A stretch of DNA of 64,000 nt from positions 1 to 64,000 of the forward strand of contig NZ_JACIDT010000018.1 of assembly GCF_014196495.1 (NCBI RefSeq), in the 5' to 3' direction. A model generated the notes under the pieces. That model worked only from the letters and a program-made list of their open reading frames with translations, did not search any database and was not told where the DNA came from. Made by a program: the position numbers and the translations under genes. Positions 8,683-16,498 of the stretch are shown here, in pieces (positions within the stretch are counted from its first letter, which is position 1; the number at the start of each line of letters is the position of its first letter). Source of the stretch: Sphingobium jiangsuense (GTDB taxonomy: Bacteria > Pseudomonadota > Alphaproteobacteria > Sphingomonadales > Sphingomonadaceae).

Positions 8683-9856
8683 GGATGCTCGTCGTAACCC
8701 CTTCGCGCCTGGCGCCGGCACTCGCCCTCCAGAGTTGGCGGGGCGAGATGCGTTGCTTGAACGCAACGCGGTCGCGCTCGACCGAATCCGCGCGGGGCGC
8801 GCGGCACGCCCGAGCGTCCTCTATGGACTGCGCGGTGTAGGCAAGACCGTTCTGCTCACGACGATGCGTGACGCAGCCGAGGGGGAGGGCATGGCTATCG
8901 TCGCCATCGAGGCTCCCGAGAACCGTTCGCTCCCCGGCATCCTCGTGCCTGCCCTTCGGGCGACGCTGCTGAGGCTCGATCGCATGAAGCAAGCTTCGGA
9001 CGGCGTTAAGCGCGCGCTTCGCGCGCTGGCCGGGTTCGCAAAGCTCAAGGTCAAATATGACGATCTCGAAGTGGGACTCGATTTCGACGTCGAGCCGGGC
9101 CTGGCCGACAGCGGCGACCTTGAAGCTGATCTCGCCGATCTGTTGGTTGCAATCGGCGAGGCGGCGCGAGAGAAGGGGTCAGCTGTGGTACTCGTCATCG
9201 ACGAGCTCCAATATGTGCCTGAAGAGCAATTGGCCGCATTGATCAGTGCGCTCCACCGGGCCAGCCAGAAGCAGCTTCCCATTACAATGATCGCCGCTGG
9301 CTTGCCGCAACTCGTTGGGCAGATGGGCCGGGCCAAGTCCTATGCGGAGCGACTTTTCGAGTTCGTCTCCGTCGGACCGCTCGATGATCACGCCGCGCGC
9401 GATGCCATTCGGCTTCCAATCGAGCGGGAAGGCGAAGCTGTCGATGATGCGGCGTTGGACGCGATCTGCGAGCAGACCCAAGGTTACCCTTATTTCCTCC
9501 AGGAGTGGGGAAAGCATAGCTGGGATGCAGCTGAGGCGTCGCCGATCACCCAAGACGATGTTGCGGCGGCAACGCGTAGCGCGCTCGCGGAACTTGACGC
9601 CAGCTTTTTCCGCGTTCGGTTCGATCGTCTGACCCCTGCCGAGAAGCGCTATCTGCGCGCCATGGCCACTTTGGGCACTGGACCGCACAGGTCGGGAGAT
9701 GTTGCCGATGCCTTGCACGTGAAGGTTTCAAGCGTGGCGCCGACGCGAAACAGCCTGATCGCGAAAGGAATGCTCTATAGTCCCGCGCATGGAGATACAG
9801 CGTTCACCGTGCCCCTGTTCGATGCATTCATGCGAAGAGTGATGCCGGAAGGATGA
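8681..9856 (+). CDS. AAA+ family ATPase (Orc1/Cdc6-like, ATP-binding)
   Basis: The 391-residue protein has a Walker A motif GLRGVGKTVLL at about residue 48, Walker B VVLVIDELQYV at about 168, and a C-terminal winged-helix-like region (about residues 300-385). This matches stand-alone AAA ATPases of the Orc1/Cdc6-like ATP-binding group found in accessory DNA; their cellular role is mostly unknown. The N-terminal segment NPFAPGAGTRPPELAGRDALL is typical. The gene stands alone between tra and the accessory block and has no upstream ribosome site, consistent with leaderless expression. Confidence 0.8.
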   Translation: MDARRNPFAPGAGTRPPELAGRDALLERNAVALDRIRAGRAARPSVLYGLRGVGKTVLLTTMRDAAEGEGMAIVAIEAPENRSLPGILVPALRATLLRLDRMKQASDGVKRALRALAGFAKLKVKYDDLEVGLDFDVEPGLADSGDLEADLADLLVAIGEAAREKGSAVVLVIDELQYVPEEQLAALISALHRASQKQLPITMIAAGLPQLVGQMGRAKSYAERLFEFVSVGPLDDHAARDAIRLPIEREGEAVDDAALDAICEQTQGYPYFLQEWGKHSWDAAEASPITQDDVAAATRSALAELDASFFRVRFDRLTPAEKRYLRAMATLGTGPHRSGDVADALHVKVSSVAPTRNSLIAKGMLYSPAHGDTAFTVPLFDAFMRRVMPEG

Positions 9857-9898
9857 TTTTTGAAGCACCGCCCCGAACGACCGGGGAAGGGCACCAAG

Positions 9899-10468
9899 CT
9901 ATGAGTCATCGTTCCCTTTTGTGTCTTGGTTAACGTCAAGAGTGGATTTGACCGCCGCCAAGGAGCGACGTTTGGTGCGAAAATGAACGGGGCTATCTTC
10001 ATCATCACGAGGTTCACGAGCGAAATTCACCAAGAGGAGCTGAGGGCCTGACCCAACTGCGCCCAACCTGTCTTCGGGGTTTCGCAAGGGGCAGTCGGTG
10101 AGGGACATACAGCCGCATCCAATGCAGGTTTCGAGGCGGTCACGCAGCCTCATGAGACTAGCTATCCGCTCGTTCAATAGCGTACTCCACTCGGCACTGA
10201 GCCGACGCCAATCCGTTGACGTAACCGGCCCCTCTGGAATCCGGTCAAGAAAATCCTTTAGTTCGGAGAGCGAAAGCCCGACATATTGGGCGGTTCTGAT
10301 AATGGCGATCCGTCTCAATACGGATCGAGGATACCGCCTTTGATTGCCGGCTGTGCGCTCGCCCTTGATGAGGCCTTTCGCCTCGTAGAAATGGATCGTC
10401 GAAACCGCGACTCCGCTACGTTGCGCGATGGCGCCAACAGATAGAGGACGTGTTTTGTCAACAGTCAT
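9899..10468 (-). CDS. soxR: SoxR-like MerR-family redox-sensing regulator
   Basis: The 189-residue protein has an N-terminal MerR helix-turn-helix (LSVGAIAQRSGVAVSTIHFY), a long dimerization helix, and the 2Fe-2S cysteine cluster CIGCGCMSLTDC at about residue 118, which is the SoxR signature (C-x2-C-x-C-x5-C). SoxR senses redox-cycling compounds by oxidation of the cluster and activates its target promoter. The C-terminal tail of about 55 residues is longer than in E. coli SoxR (154 residues). A perfect palindrome just upstream (10492-10507) is a likely operator. The adjacent divergent gene is a broken nuclease, so the present target is not obvious. Confidence 0.88.
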   Translation of the reverse strand: MTVDKTRPLSVGAIAQRSGVAVSTIHFYEAKGLIKGERTAGNQRRYPRSVLRRIAIIRTAQYVGLSLSELKDFLDRIPEGPVTSTDWRRLSAEWSTLLNERIASLMRLRDRLETCIGCGCMSLTDCPLRNPEDRLGAVGSGPQLLLVNFAREPRDDEDSPVHFRTKRRSLAAVKSTLDVNQDTKGNDDS

Positions 10469-10491
10469 TGCAAAGACTCGTTACCAAATGT

Positions 10492-10507
10492 CGGTGCTAG
10501 AGCACCG
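10492..10507. promoter_or_regulatory. Palindrome upstream of soxR, candidate MerR/SoxR operator
   Basis: CGGTGCT-AG-AGCACCG is a perfect 7-bp inverted repeat with a two-base centre, 24 bases before the soxR start codon. MerR-family regulators bind such dyads in the spacer of their promoters. The assignment to SoxR rests on position only. Confidence 0.45.
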
Positions 10508-10539
10508 GCAAACTACTTCAGGACTCAGGATGTGGTCAT

Positions 10540-10900
10540 TTCTCGACCGCGCAGACCAAGCCCGTGCCGTGCATCCGCCCCTACATCTACGACGGCGACT
10601 ATAATCCGGTGCGAGGCGTTTGGTCACTCCCGGCTTTACGGTATCGACGTGCCCGAATTCAGCACTTGCTCTGCGTGCGGGACAATCCCTACGATAGCCG
10701 CGAGAATTTGCGTACCTTGCTCGCGAGGGGCAATGTCATGTACCGCCAGCTCGACATCGACCGCTACGAACGACCAATCCTGCAATGCTGGAACATGGAT
10801 GGCGATCTGTCGTGTCAGCAGGTCCAGGCAGGTCACGCCGTTCGCCGATACAGGCCGTTGCAATGTTCTTCCCGGAGATTATCGCGTCGTTCGATCATTA
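10540..10900 (+). pseudogene. Staphylococcal-nuclease-like (thermonuclease) gene, frameshifted
   Basis: The family pattern is split over two frames. One frame gives YDGD near 10590, the next (from about 10600) gives TIIRCEAFGHSRLYGIDVPEF, and after about 10670 the first frame resumes with RENLRTLLARGNVMYRQLDID and DLSCQQVQAGHAVRRYRP. Together these make the SNase core: DGDTI, R-x-YGID-PE and LL-x-G. Two compensating frameshifts destroy it, and the C-terminus is degraded. The catalytic Arg/Glu region is in the mis-framed part, so an active enzyme is unlikely. Confidence 0.75.
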
Positions 10901-10946
10901 AAGCCGCGAGTGGCGGTCTTGCGGGAAGCCTCTTGCGGGGAAGGGG

Positions 10947-10976
10947 GACGCCTCGATCTCTTGGTATCGAGGCGTC
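10947..10976. terminator. Hairpin behind the HU gene
   Basis: Perfect 11-bp stem GACGCCTCGAT (10947-10957) with ATCGAGGCGTC (10966-10976) and an 8-base loop, ten bases beyond the HU stop codon on the minus strand. No strong U-run follows on either strand, so it may be a weak terminator or an mRNA-end stabilizing hairpin. Confidence 0.5.
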
Positions 10977-10985
10977 AAGCCCGCT

Positions 10986-11264
10986 TTAGCTGTTGAGCCG
11001 GTCCTTGACGGCCTTCGCCACGCTGAAGGAGAGTTTTTTCGACGCTGCGATCTTGATGGTTTCGCCGGTGGCCGGGTTCCGGCCTTCGCGGGCGAGAACG
11101 TCCTTGACCTTGAACTTGCCGAAGCCGTTGAGGCTCACCTCTTCGCCTTTGGCGGCGGCGTCAGCTATTGCGGCGAAGACGAGATCGACCGCCTTGCGGG
11201 CATCAGCCTTGGTGGCCCCGGTCGCACCGGCGAGATGATCGGCAAGGTCGCTATTGTTCATCAT
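10986..11264 (-). CDS. hup: HU-family DNA-binding protein
   Basis: The 92-residue protein shows the full HU fold: N-terminal helices (DLADHLAGATGATKADARKA), the beta-arm with GFGKFKVKDVLAREGRNPATG and the C-terminal helix ending VKDRLNS. HU dimers bend and compact DNA and assist replication, recombination and plasmid maintenance. AAGGAA lies five bases upstream of ATG 11264. It is a single gene; plasmid-encoded HU proteins often reduce the cost of newly arrived DNA by acting as nucleoid proteins, which is inference here. Confidence 0.93.
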   Translation of the reverse strand: MMNNSDLADHLAGATGATKADARKAVDLVFAAIADAAAKGEEVSLNGFGKFKVKDVLAREGRNPATGETIKIAASKKLSFSVAKAVKDRLNS

Positions 11265-11639
11265 GCTGTTCCTTCTGCAATTTTTCGGGATTCCTCTAAT
11301 AGTGGCGAGGAGCGTGCGGCGCTATCTCAATGCTCGACCTTATTGAAGGATTCCGGCTTATTGGCCGGACAGGCCATGAGCGATAGTTTTTGCCGGCACC
11401 TAGTGGCAAACGCCGGTATCAGGCGTGTCCATAGTTGCGAATTTCGCAGTTGCAATATTCTATGATGCAATGCACAAGAGACGGGCCTTTCAGGCATCCT
11501 CTCCCAACTATCAAGCCGCCTCCTTGTGGGCGGCTTTTTTCTACCCGAAACAGAGTCGCCGACTCGACCTGAACGATGTGATCCGGCTGACCATGTCGCA
11601 GAACTGCTTCTCGACCTCGAATCGTCTCATCCACGGACC
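11265..11639. other. Intergenic region, 375 bases
   Basis: No convincing gene was found on either strand. It carries the HU promoter at its left end and a plus-strand terminator-like hairpin at 11513-11540. The stretch 11420-11465 has short repeated GTTGC words but nothing I can name. Confidence 0.4.
11513..11540 (+). terminator. Rho-independent terminator, plus strand, no known gene in front
   Basis: Stem AAGCCGCC (11513-11520) pairs with GGCGGCTT (11529-11536), the loop is eight bases, and the stem runs into a T-run to 11540. It reads correctly only on the plus strand, where the closest upstream annotated gene is the broken nuclease region. It may end an unrecognised short transcript in 11270-11510. 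Confidence 0.6.
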
Positions 11640-12704
11640 CTATTTGTACATGTCGGGTGGATAGAGCGTCACATACTGAAAATCGCTGTTGCGAAACCGC
11701 AAGGCTTCAATCTCCTCGGGATTGCCTGCCTCGTCGACCGCGATCGACATGGCGACGTCGATGGTAAGCTCGATCTCGGTCTCCCCGCTCTCATCCTCGA
11801 ACGGGATAAGCACCTTGTCCTCGGAATCATACATCGCTTCATCCCAGTTGGGATGAGTGAAAGACACCAATGCTGCGACCTCGATCGTGCCGACCACAAG
11901 GATTGATTTACCTGCCTCACTTGGTTTGAAGGCGGTGAGTTTTTTCACTTCGACCGAATTGACGGTGATCTCGTCGATCTCCGCATCCATGACGTCGCTA
12001 CTGTGCAGTCCCCAATTCGTAAGTTCCTGACTGACGAGGTCGACGATCTGTTCCTCCTGCGTCTCCAGGAAGGGATCGAGTTGCGGCGCGGCCATCTCGA
12101 GGCCAAGCGCCGCGAACAGTTCGGGCAACGACTTCACCAGCGAAATATGCTTCGCAGACCCGACCGGGCCATCAAAGTCGCCATCGTTCGAAACGATGAT
12201 CACCGGGCTATTTCTCGACGCCTCCTTCTTGAGGCACTCGAAGGCAAAGGCGTCGGGGAACTGGTCCTTCTTGCCGTCGCCTGAGAAGAAACCTTCCCCT
12301 GCCGCATAGGCGCTGAACACTGCCGACGGCTTCACCTCGTCGATCTGGAGCGTCTTGGCCTCCAGCGCATCGAACATCTGCGTAGTCGACTCATCGTAGA
12401 TCGATTTCAGCTTTGCGCGAAGCTCCGGCCGCTTGAGCGCGGGAAGCGCAACGCCGGTCGCTCCCTCGACAATCTTCCGGAAATGCGGCTGGCTGATCTC
12501 CTTGATCGCGTCGAAATCACTCTGGATGTACTTTTTGGCAACCTCGGTGATGGTGAGATCGGTGGTCAACACCGTTATCAGACCGGCATCGACAAGATCG
12601 ACGACACGGGCGATTTCAGGCCCGCCTGGTGGTTTGCCGGCACTGATGACGATGTTCGCATCCAGGAAGACCTTCGGCGTTCTTTTGGTCGTTTTCTTCG
12701 CCAT
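11640..12704 (-). CDS. PIN-domain protein (DUF4935-like)
   Basis: The 354-residue protein starts with a PIN nuclease domain: VFLDANIVISAGK (first acidic residue), TDLTITEVAKKY (conserved Glu), and VIIVSNDGDF with the later acidic residues at about residues 173-180. The remaining C-terminal half is mixed alpha/beta of unknown role. PIN domains are metal-dependent RNases, usually toxins, but this long form is not a standard VapC. It lies about 100 bases downstream of the patatin gene on the same strand and could be co-transcribed with it. Function is not known. Confidence 0.65.
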   Translation of the reverse strand: MAKKTTKRTPKVFLDANIVISAGKPPGGPEIARVVDLVDAGLITVLTTDLTITEVAKKYIQSDFDAIKEISQPHFRKIVEGATGVALPALKRPELRAKLKSIYDESTTQMFDALEAKTLQIDEVKPSAVFSAYAAGEGFFSGDGKKDQFPDAFAFECLKKEASRNSPVIIVSNDGDFDGPVGSAKHISLVKSLPELFAALGLEMAAPQLDPFLETQEEQIVDLVSQELTNWGLHSSDVMDAEIDEITVNSVEVKKLTAFKPSEAGKSILVVGTIEVAALVSFTHPNWDEAMYDSEDKVLIPFEDESGETEIELTIDVAMSIAVDEAGNPEEIEALRFRNSDFQYVTLYPPDMYK

Positions 12705-12803
12705 CGTCAGAGTAGATCCGTGTTGAGGTCATGTTGGGCAGATGCTTGACGGACAGGCAGCATTTTCTGGAACGTAAGGCTTGGTCAGTCCGCCACCCGT
12801 CCC

Positions 12804-13778
12804 CTATCGAAGCATCGCTTTGAACGTGCTGCTCGCCGAGGCTCCCGCATAGGCGTCGCGCGCGAGCTGTCCCAGGATCTCGGCCGCTTTGTCGGTTGCC
12901 CGATCGAGCGCAAGTTCCTTCTGCTGCTGGAGCGAAGGCACCCTATCGATGCGGACGTAGCTCGAGCCCAGGACGGACTGCACGAGGTCGAGCGACAGGC
13001 TCTCCTGCGCCTTCATCGTCCTCGACACGAGCTCGTCTTTTGCGATCAGCATCACACCGCCGCGGCGCCTGGGCGCACGCGGCACATCCCATCGCAGCTC
13101 TCCTGCGGTCCCGACGCTGATGAGGTCGATTTCCTGGGGCGTGCGCCCATAGCGCCCAAGCGCCCGCATCAGGGCGATACTATCCGGAGCGTTCGCGATC
13201 AGTCCGCCGTCGACATAGGAATGCCCGTCGATCACATGGTCGGGGAAATAGGTTGGCGCCGCGGAGGTGGCGAGGGCAATGTCCCGTAGCGAGGTTCCTT
13301 CGAGCTTCGGTGACATGCCAGTGGTTTCGTATATTGCCGGCGCCCAGGCGCCGAAATCGACCGCGGTCACGATCAGGGGTGTCTTCAGGCCGGACAGGGG
13401 CGTCTTTCCCGCTTCGCCAAGAACGGCGTCGATCGTCTGCGCGAGGCCAGCCGCGTCATAGCGCGAGCGCGCCAGCCCCCAGCGACCGAGTAAACCCCGC
13501 TTCGGGAAGATCGCCTGGCCGTGCTTCTCAAACGCGGCGCCGATCACGGCTGGGCGAATGCCTTGGGCCAGGCCGATGGCCACGATGCCGCCGATCGAAG
13601 TGCCGGCGATGATATCGAAATGGTCTTTGATCGGCTTTCCGATCGTCCGCTCGATCTGTTCGAGGATCCGAACGGTAAAGAGGCCACGATACCCACCTCC
13701 GGTCAGCGCCAGAATGCGGAACCGTTTGGCCGGCTGCGCGCGCGCACCTTCCCTGATCCCGACGTCGCTCTCGGTCAT
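12804..13778 (-). CDS. Patatin-like phospholipase (CapV-like)
   Basis: The 324-residue protein has the complete patatin catalytic set: the oxyanion-hole loop TGGGYRGLF at about residue 26, the nucleophile elbow GTSIGG at about 64, and the catalytic Asp in DGGLIANAP at about 192. It would act as a Ser-Asp phospholipase that degrades membrane lipids. The sequence style resembles CapV, the cyclic-dinucleotide-activated effector of CBASS phage defence, but no CD-NTase gene is nearby. It follows the degenerate PIN gene with one base between them, so the two are almost surely co-translated. Its activation signal is unknown. Confidence 0.82.
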   Translation of the reverse strand: MTESDVGIREGARAQPAKRFRILALTGGGYRGLFTVRILEQIERTIGKPIKDHFDIIAGTSIGGIVAIGLAQGIRPAVIGAAFEKHGQAIFPKRGLLGRWGLARSRYDAAGLAQTIDAVLGEAGKTPLSGLKTPLIVTAVDFGAWAPAIYETTGMSPKLEGTSLRDIALATSAAPTYFPDHVIDGHSYVDGGLIANAPDSIALMRALGRYGRTPQEIDLISVGTAGELRWDVPRAPRRRGGVMLIAKDELVSRTMKAQESLSLDLVQSVLGSSYVRIDRVPSLQQQKELALDRATDKAAEILGQLARDAYAGASASSTFKAMLR

Positions 13779-13779
13779 A

Positions 13780-14199
13780 TCAAGGGTTCACCACCGTCAG
13801 CCCGCTGACGCCGCTATGGTAGGGCTGCGGATAGTCGACGAAGACAAGATTGGTAGCGAGAGCCGAGGCAACGACCATCGTCGTCGCCTCGCTGACCGGG
13901 ATCACGGCACCGGCCGGGTTGGTGGCGATCAGCTTCTGAGCCCGCAGACCAGGCCACAGCATGGCGGCCTTTTCGTCGAACGGCACGATATTATCGAAGC
14001 TGCGCACCATGCCGACATAGCCGCGCAGCGCATCGCGGTGGCCTTGGCGTTCACCCGCCGGGCTTTGCTCGATGGCCAGCAGCGCCTGCCCGAGGGAAAC
14101 CGCGCTCAGGTGGATCTCTCGGGCAGGCAGCGCATCGATCGAGGCCGGCGCCTGACCCGTGATCCGGTCAAGCAGGCATTGGGTCGAAAGAAGATACAT
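13780..14199 (-). CDS. PIN-like protein with altered active-site residues
   Basis: The 139-residue protein has VapC length and topology: start MYLLSTQCL, a Glu-containing middle helix, and an end with TNLVFVDYP. In VapC toxins the start reads LLDTN; here the first catalytic Asp is Ser and the Asn is Gln. Other acidic positions are also weak, so RNase activity is doubtful. It sits between the Phd-like gene (six bases upstream) and the patatin gene (one base downstream). It may now serve as an adaptor or sensor for the phospholipase, which is speculation. Confidence 0.6.
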   Translation of the reverse strand: MYLLSTQCLLDRITGQAPASIDALPAREIHLSAVSLGQALLAIEQSPAGERQGHRDALRGYVGMVRSFDNIVPFDEKAAMLWPGLRAQKLIATNPAGAVIPVSEATTMVVASALATNLVFVDYPQPYHSGVSGLTVVNP

Positions 14200-14205
14200 G
14201 GCCGC

Positions 14206-14607
14206 TTAGGCGCTGGCCTGCTGCCAGGAAGCTTCTCCGGATCGGACAGTGAATTCCTGGCTGCTGTCGTCGTCGCTCTCGACATGGACGAGCTTTCCGC
14301 GTGACGGCTGGAACTGCGTGGCGGCAAGAAATTCTCCGGCGGAAATACCGCCAGCGGCTGCCTTAATGACATTCGCCAAAGCCGCAACCGAGAGGATCAC
14401 GGTCTGCTCTCCCTTGTCTTTGCCGACAAGCTGAACCGATCCGTCACGCGCACGCGCAAGCAGCTTGGTGAAGCTGTCACGCGCGGCGCGAATGGTGATA
14501 GTGGCCATCGGAGCCCGACCTTCGAGCAGTTTGCCGAGTTCAACCTCTAGCTGATGCTCTGGAAGGGAGCAGATCCTCTCGATTCCGGCTAGAAGCTGCA
14601 CGTCCAT
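14206..14607 (-). CDS. Phd/YefM-like antitoxin or DNA-binding protein
   Basis: From ATG 14607 the protein is 133 residues. Residues about 34-80 (MATITIRAARDSFTKLLARA, then GKDKGEQTVILSVAALANVI) resemble a Phd-type dimerization and DNA-binding fold; the C-terminal half would bind a partner. A GTG in frame at 14655 lies within the promoter and is rejected. Twin GTGGCCAC palindromes overlap its promoter, as expected for an autoregulated antitoxin. It is the first gene of a run with the PIN-like and patatin genes. Confidence 0.6.
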   Translation of the reverse strand: MDVQLLAGIERICSLPEHQLEVELGKLLEGRAPMATITIRAARDSFTKLLARARDGSVQLVGKDKGEQTVILSVAALANVIKAAAGGISAGEFLAATQFQPSRGKLVHVESDDDSSQEFTVRSGEASWQQASA

Positions 14608-14637
14608 ACCAACCAACCTTCGCTGCCAATGACGATG

Positions 14638-14678
14638 GTTATAGGGCGTGGCCACAAAATGTCAATGATTGTGGCCAC
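14638..14678 (-). promoter_or_regulatory. Promoter with twin GTGGCCAC operators
   Basis: On the minus strand TTGACA (14660-14665) and TATAAC (14638-14643) are 16 bases apart, a near-consensus sigma-70 promoter. One GTGGCCAC palindrome (14648-14655) lies inside the spacer and an identical one (14671-14678) lies just upstream of the -35 box; their centres are 23 bp apart, about two helical turns. This is the typical layout for repression by an antitoxin of its own operon. Confidence 0.7.
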
Positions 14679-14710
14679 GGGGCAGATGCATCGATCAATG
14701 ACGGCTGCGT

Positions 14711-14744
14711 CACTTTACCCTTCAGGTACCGGTCGGGTAAAGTG
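14711..14744. promoter_or_regulatory. 10-bp inverted repeat before the winged-helix gene
   Basis: CACTTTACCC (14711-14720) and GGGTAAAGTG (14735-14744) are a perfect inverted repeat with 14 bases between, ending seven bases before ATG 14751. Position fits an operator of that gene, which encodes a likely DNA-binding protein. It could also act as an RNA hairpin, but no U-run follows. Confidence 0.5.
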
Positions 14745-14750
14745 ACACGG

Positions 14751-15443
14751 ATGGCAAAACGTCTTTCGGTCGTTTCTGTGAGCGATTGGGGGATTCACAA
14801 GAGTCGTGCTTTGTGCTTGATTCGTTCCATGCTTCAGTTCGATCTCTTCGCGCCATCGATCCCAACCCCGGCGCCAGCACCAGTAGTTGGCCTGCCGGAT
14901 ATCGTGCGCATCATCGCGGAGCACTCGGGTCGGCCGCGCTACACCTTCATGGTGCTCGATCTCATCGCCAGGGCCGCCCGGACGAACGGGGAGGCGGGGC
15001 CTCTGGTTCGAGAAGGCGAGGTTCTGGTGCCCATCCGCGAATGGCTGGCCGCGGCGATTGCGCCGAGCGGCGCGCGTCACCACCAGCGCCGGGCCACCGC
15101 CGATAAGGTCCGGGCTGCGCTCGCAGCCAAAGGAGAATTGCCGGGCGATCCGGTGGAGGCCGCGCGCCGCGTCGACGCGGAACTCAGCGAGCGCATCCGC
15201 GAAACCGGCATGACGGCGATCAGCCGGGCGGTGTCGGAGTTGGTGAAGGCAGGACTGATCAGACGGCATTACCAGGGCTTTTTCGTGGACCATGAGAACC
15301 GCGGTGCGCAGCGTCATGCGGTCTATACGGTCACGGATGCGGTCCGCGCCGCGCTTCAGCCGAGCATCGTGACCAGCGAAAACCGGCGGCAGCCTTATGT
15401 ACGAGGCGCACACGCTCAGCCTCGAGCGGCTGCGGCGCGGTAG
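14751..15443 (+). CDS. Winged-helix-like protein, unknown function
   Basis: About 230 residues from ATG 14751 (a GTG at 14742 lies in the inverted repeat; ATG 14829 is also possible). Residues about 60-95 form a helical region, and the segment TAISRAVSELVKAGLIRRHY followed by a short beta-wing looks like a winged helix-turn-helix near residue 160. It might be a regulator or a small replication-type protein; I do not recognise the family. A broken AbiEi-like gene overlaps its 3' end, and a convergent AbiEii-type toxin follows. Confidence 0.55.
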   Translation: MAKRLSVVSVSDWGIHKSRALCLIRSMLQFDLFAPSIPTPAPAPVVGLPDIVRIIAEHSGRPRYTFMVLDLIARAARTNGEAGPLVREGEVLVPIREWLAAAIAPSGARHHQRRATADKVRAALAAKGELPGDPVEAARRVDAELSERIRETGMTAISRAVSELVKAGLIRRHYQGFFVDHENRGAQRHAVYTVTDAVRAALQPSIVTSENRRQPYVRGAHAQPRAAAAR

Positions 15444-15824
15444 GATCGCAGCTTCACATTTCTCGGCGACGATCGGTTCCTGCTGGTCTCTCCAAGCGCA
15501 TTCAATGGGCTTGGCGTGTGCACGACCCAGCTCCACAACGAGCCCGTGGTCTATAATCGCAAACGCCATGGCCGGTTCAAACTGGATGGCCGGATGTACG
15601 ATTTCCGGATGCGGCCGTCGGTGCCCAGGCGGCTGTCCAAGGAAGTCCTGCTTGTCGACCTCCTCCATAACATCGACAGGCTGCCCGAGGACAAGGTGGC
15701 CATCCTGCCGCGTGCGCTTGCCAAGGCAGGGGAGATGAATAGCGCGCAGCTCGCGCGTGCGGTGAAGGAATACGGTTCGGCTCGTGCCGAACGGCTCCTC
15801 GCGCCCGTGCTGCGACCGTCTTAA
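15397..15824 (+). pseudogene. AbiEi-like antitoxin fragment, start lost or frameshifted
   Basis: The frame ending at 15824 carries SPSAFNGLGVCTTQLHNEPV, YNRKRHGRFKLDGRMYDFR and RRLSKEVLLVDLLHNI, which resemble the C-terminal half of AbiEi-type antitoxins. That frame is open only from the TAG at 15441-15443, with GTG 15516 as the first start codon. A start at ATG 15397 lies in another frame (MYEAHTLSLERLRRG) and would need a one-base shift near 15440. The stop overlaps by four bases the stop of the convergent AbiEii-like toxin gene. Antitoxin and toxin are normally in one operon, so this convergent layout is odd. Confidence 0.45.
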
Positions 15825-16495
15825 TCGGAAAGTGAAGCCCCTAAAATTCGGTGCGTAATCGCCTGCGCCTCTGCGACCAGATGGCTGTTCTTTTCCCTGT
15901 ACAGCAGCTGGCCAATCACCGTCTCGACAGCCTTCGGGTTGACCTTCTCGACGACTTCCAGCGCCTTGCGGCATCGCTCATGGCCGCATTCACGCAATGC
16001 TGACACGACATAGTCGTCACCATGGTGCTCGGCGATGGCAGCAAGATCGAACATGTCGCGTGGCTGCAAGTTCCAGCCCCGGAAGTAAACTTTCTTCGCT
16101 GCAATCTCGGCCGGAGTTTCAAGGTCGACCGTCCGCCCCCTCACATCGTGGCGCTCACTGGAAACATCGAGGATGGCGGACGAACAAATGAAGTCGATCT
16201 CACCCAGTTCGTCAAAGGCGAGTTTGAGCGCCTGCGTCCCGTCGCTCTTATATTCGTCCGGCCGACGGGTCATTGCGAAATCCTGGATCTCTGGATTGAG
16301 AAAAGGCAGGATTTGCGGATCATCAAGGAAGATATCGATGTCGTGGCTTTCACGATGATCGATCTGGAGCATGAGCGCCGTCCCGCCGCCGAAGCTCCAC
16401 GAGGGCACGAAGCCGACGTTCTCCTCGAATTGGGCGAAGATTTCCATCGCAAGATCGAACAGGACCGGCCACTGGCTTGGGCCGCGCTCGACCAT
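15821..16495 (-). CDS. AbiEii/AbiGii-type nucleotidyltransferase toxin
   Basis: The 224-residue protein shows the DNA polymerase-beta-like nucleotidyltransferase core: SFGGGTALMLQI at about residue 33 and SHDIDIFLDD at about 50, followed by LKLAFDELGEIDFI with the third acidic residue. AbiEii toxins add nucleotides to tRNA 3' ends and block translation, usually silenced by AbiEi; some act in phage defence. The length is shorter than classical AbiEii (about 300). It starts three bases after the stop of a small upstream gene that may be its real partner. Confidence 0.78.
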   Translation of the reverse strand: MVERGPSQWPVLFDLAMEIFAQFEENVGFVPSWSFGGGTALMLQIDHRESHDIDIFLDDPQILPFLNPEIQDFAMTRRPDEYKSDGTQALKLAFDELGEIDFICSSAILDVSSERHDVRGRTVDLETPAEIAAKKVYFRGWNLQPRDMFDLAAIAEHHGDDYVVSALRECGHERCRKALEVVEKVNPKAVETVIGQLLYREKNSHLVAEAQAITHRILGASLSD

Positions 16496-16498
16496 GCG

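Noticed and set aside
12804..14199. A complete CBASS system
   Set aside because: No CD-NTase (GS-x10-DxD) gene is near the CapV-like patatin; the adjacent genes are Phd-like and PIN-like.
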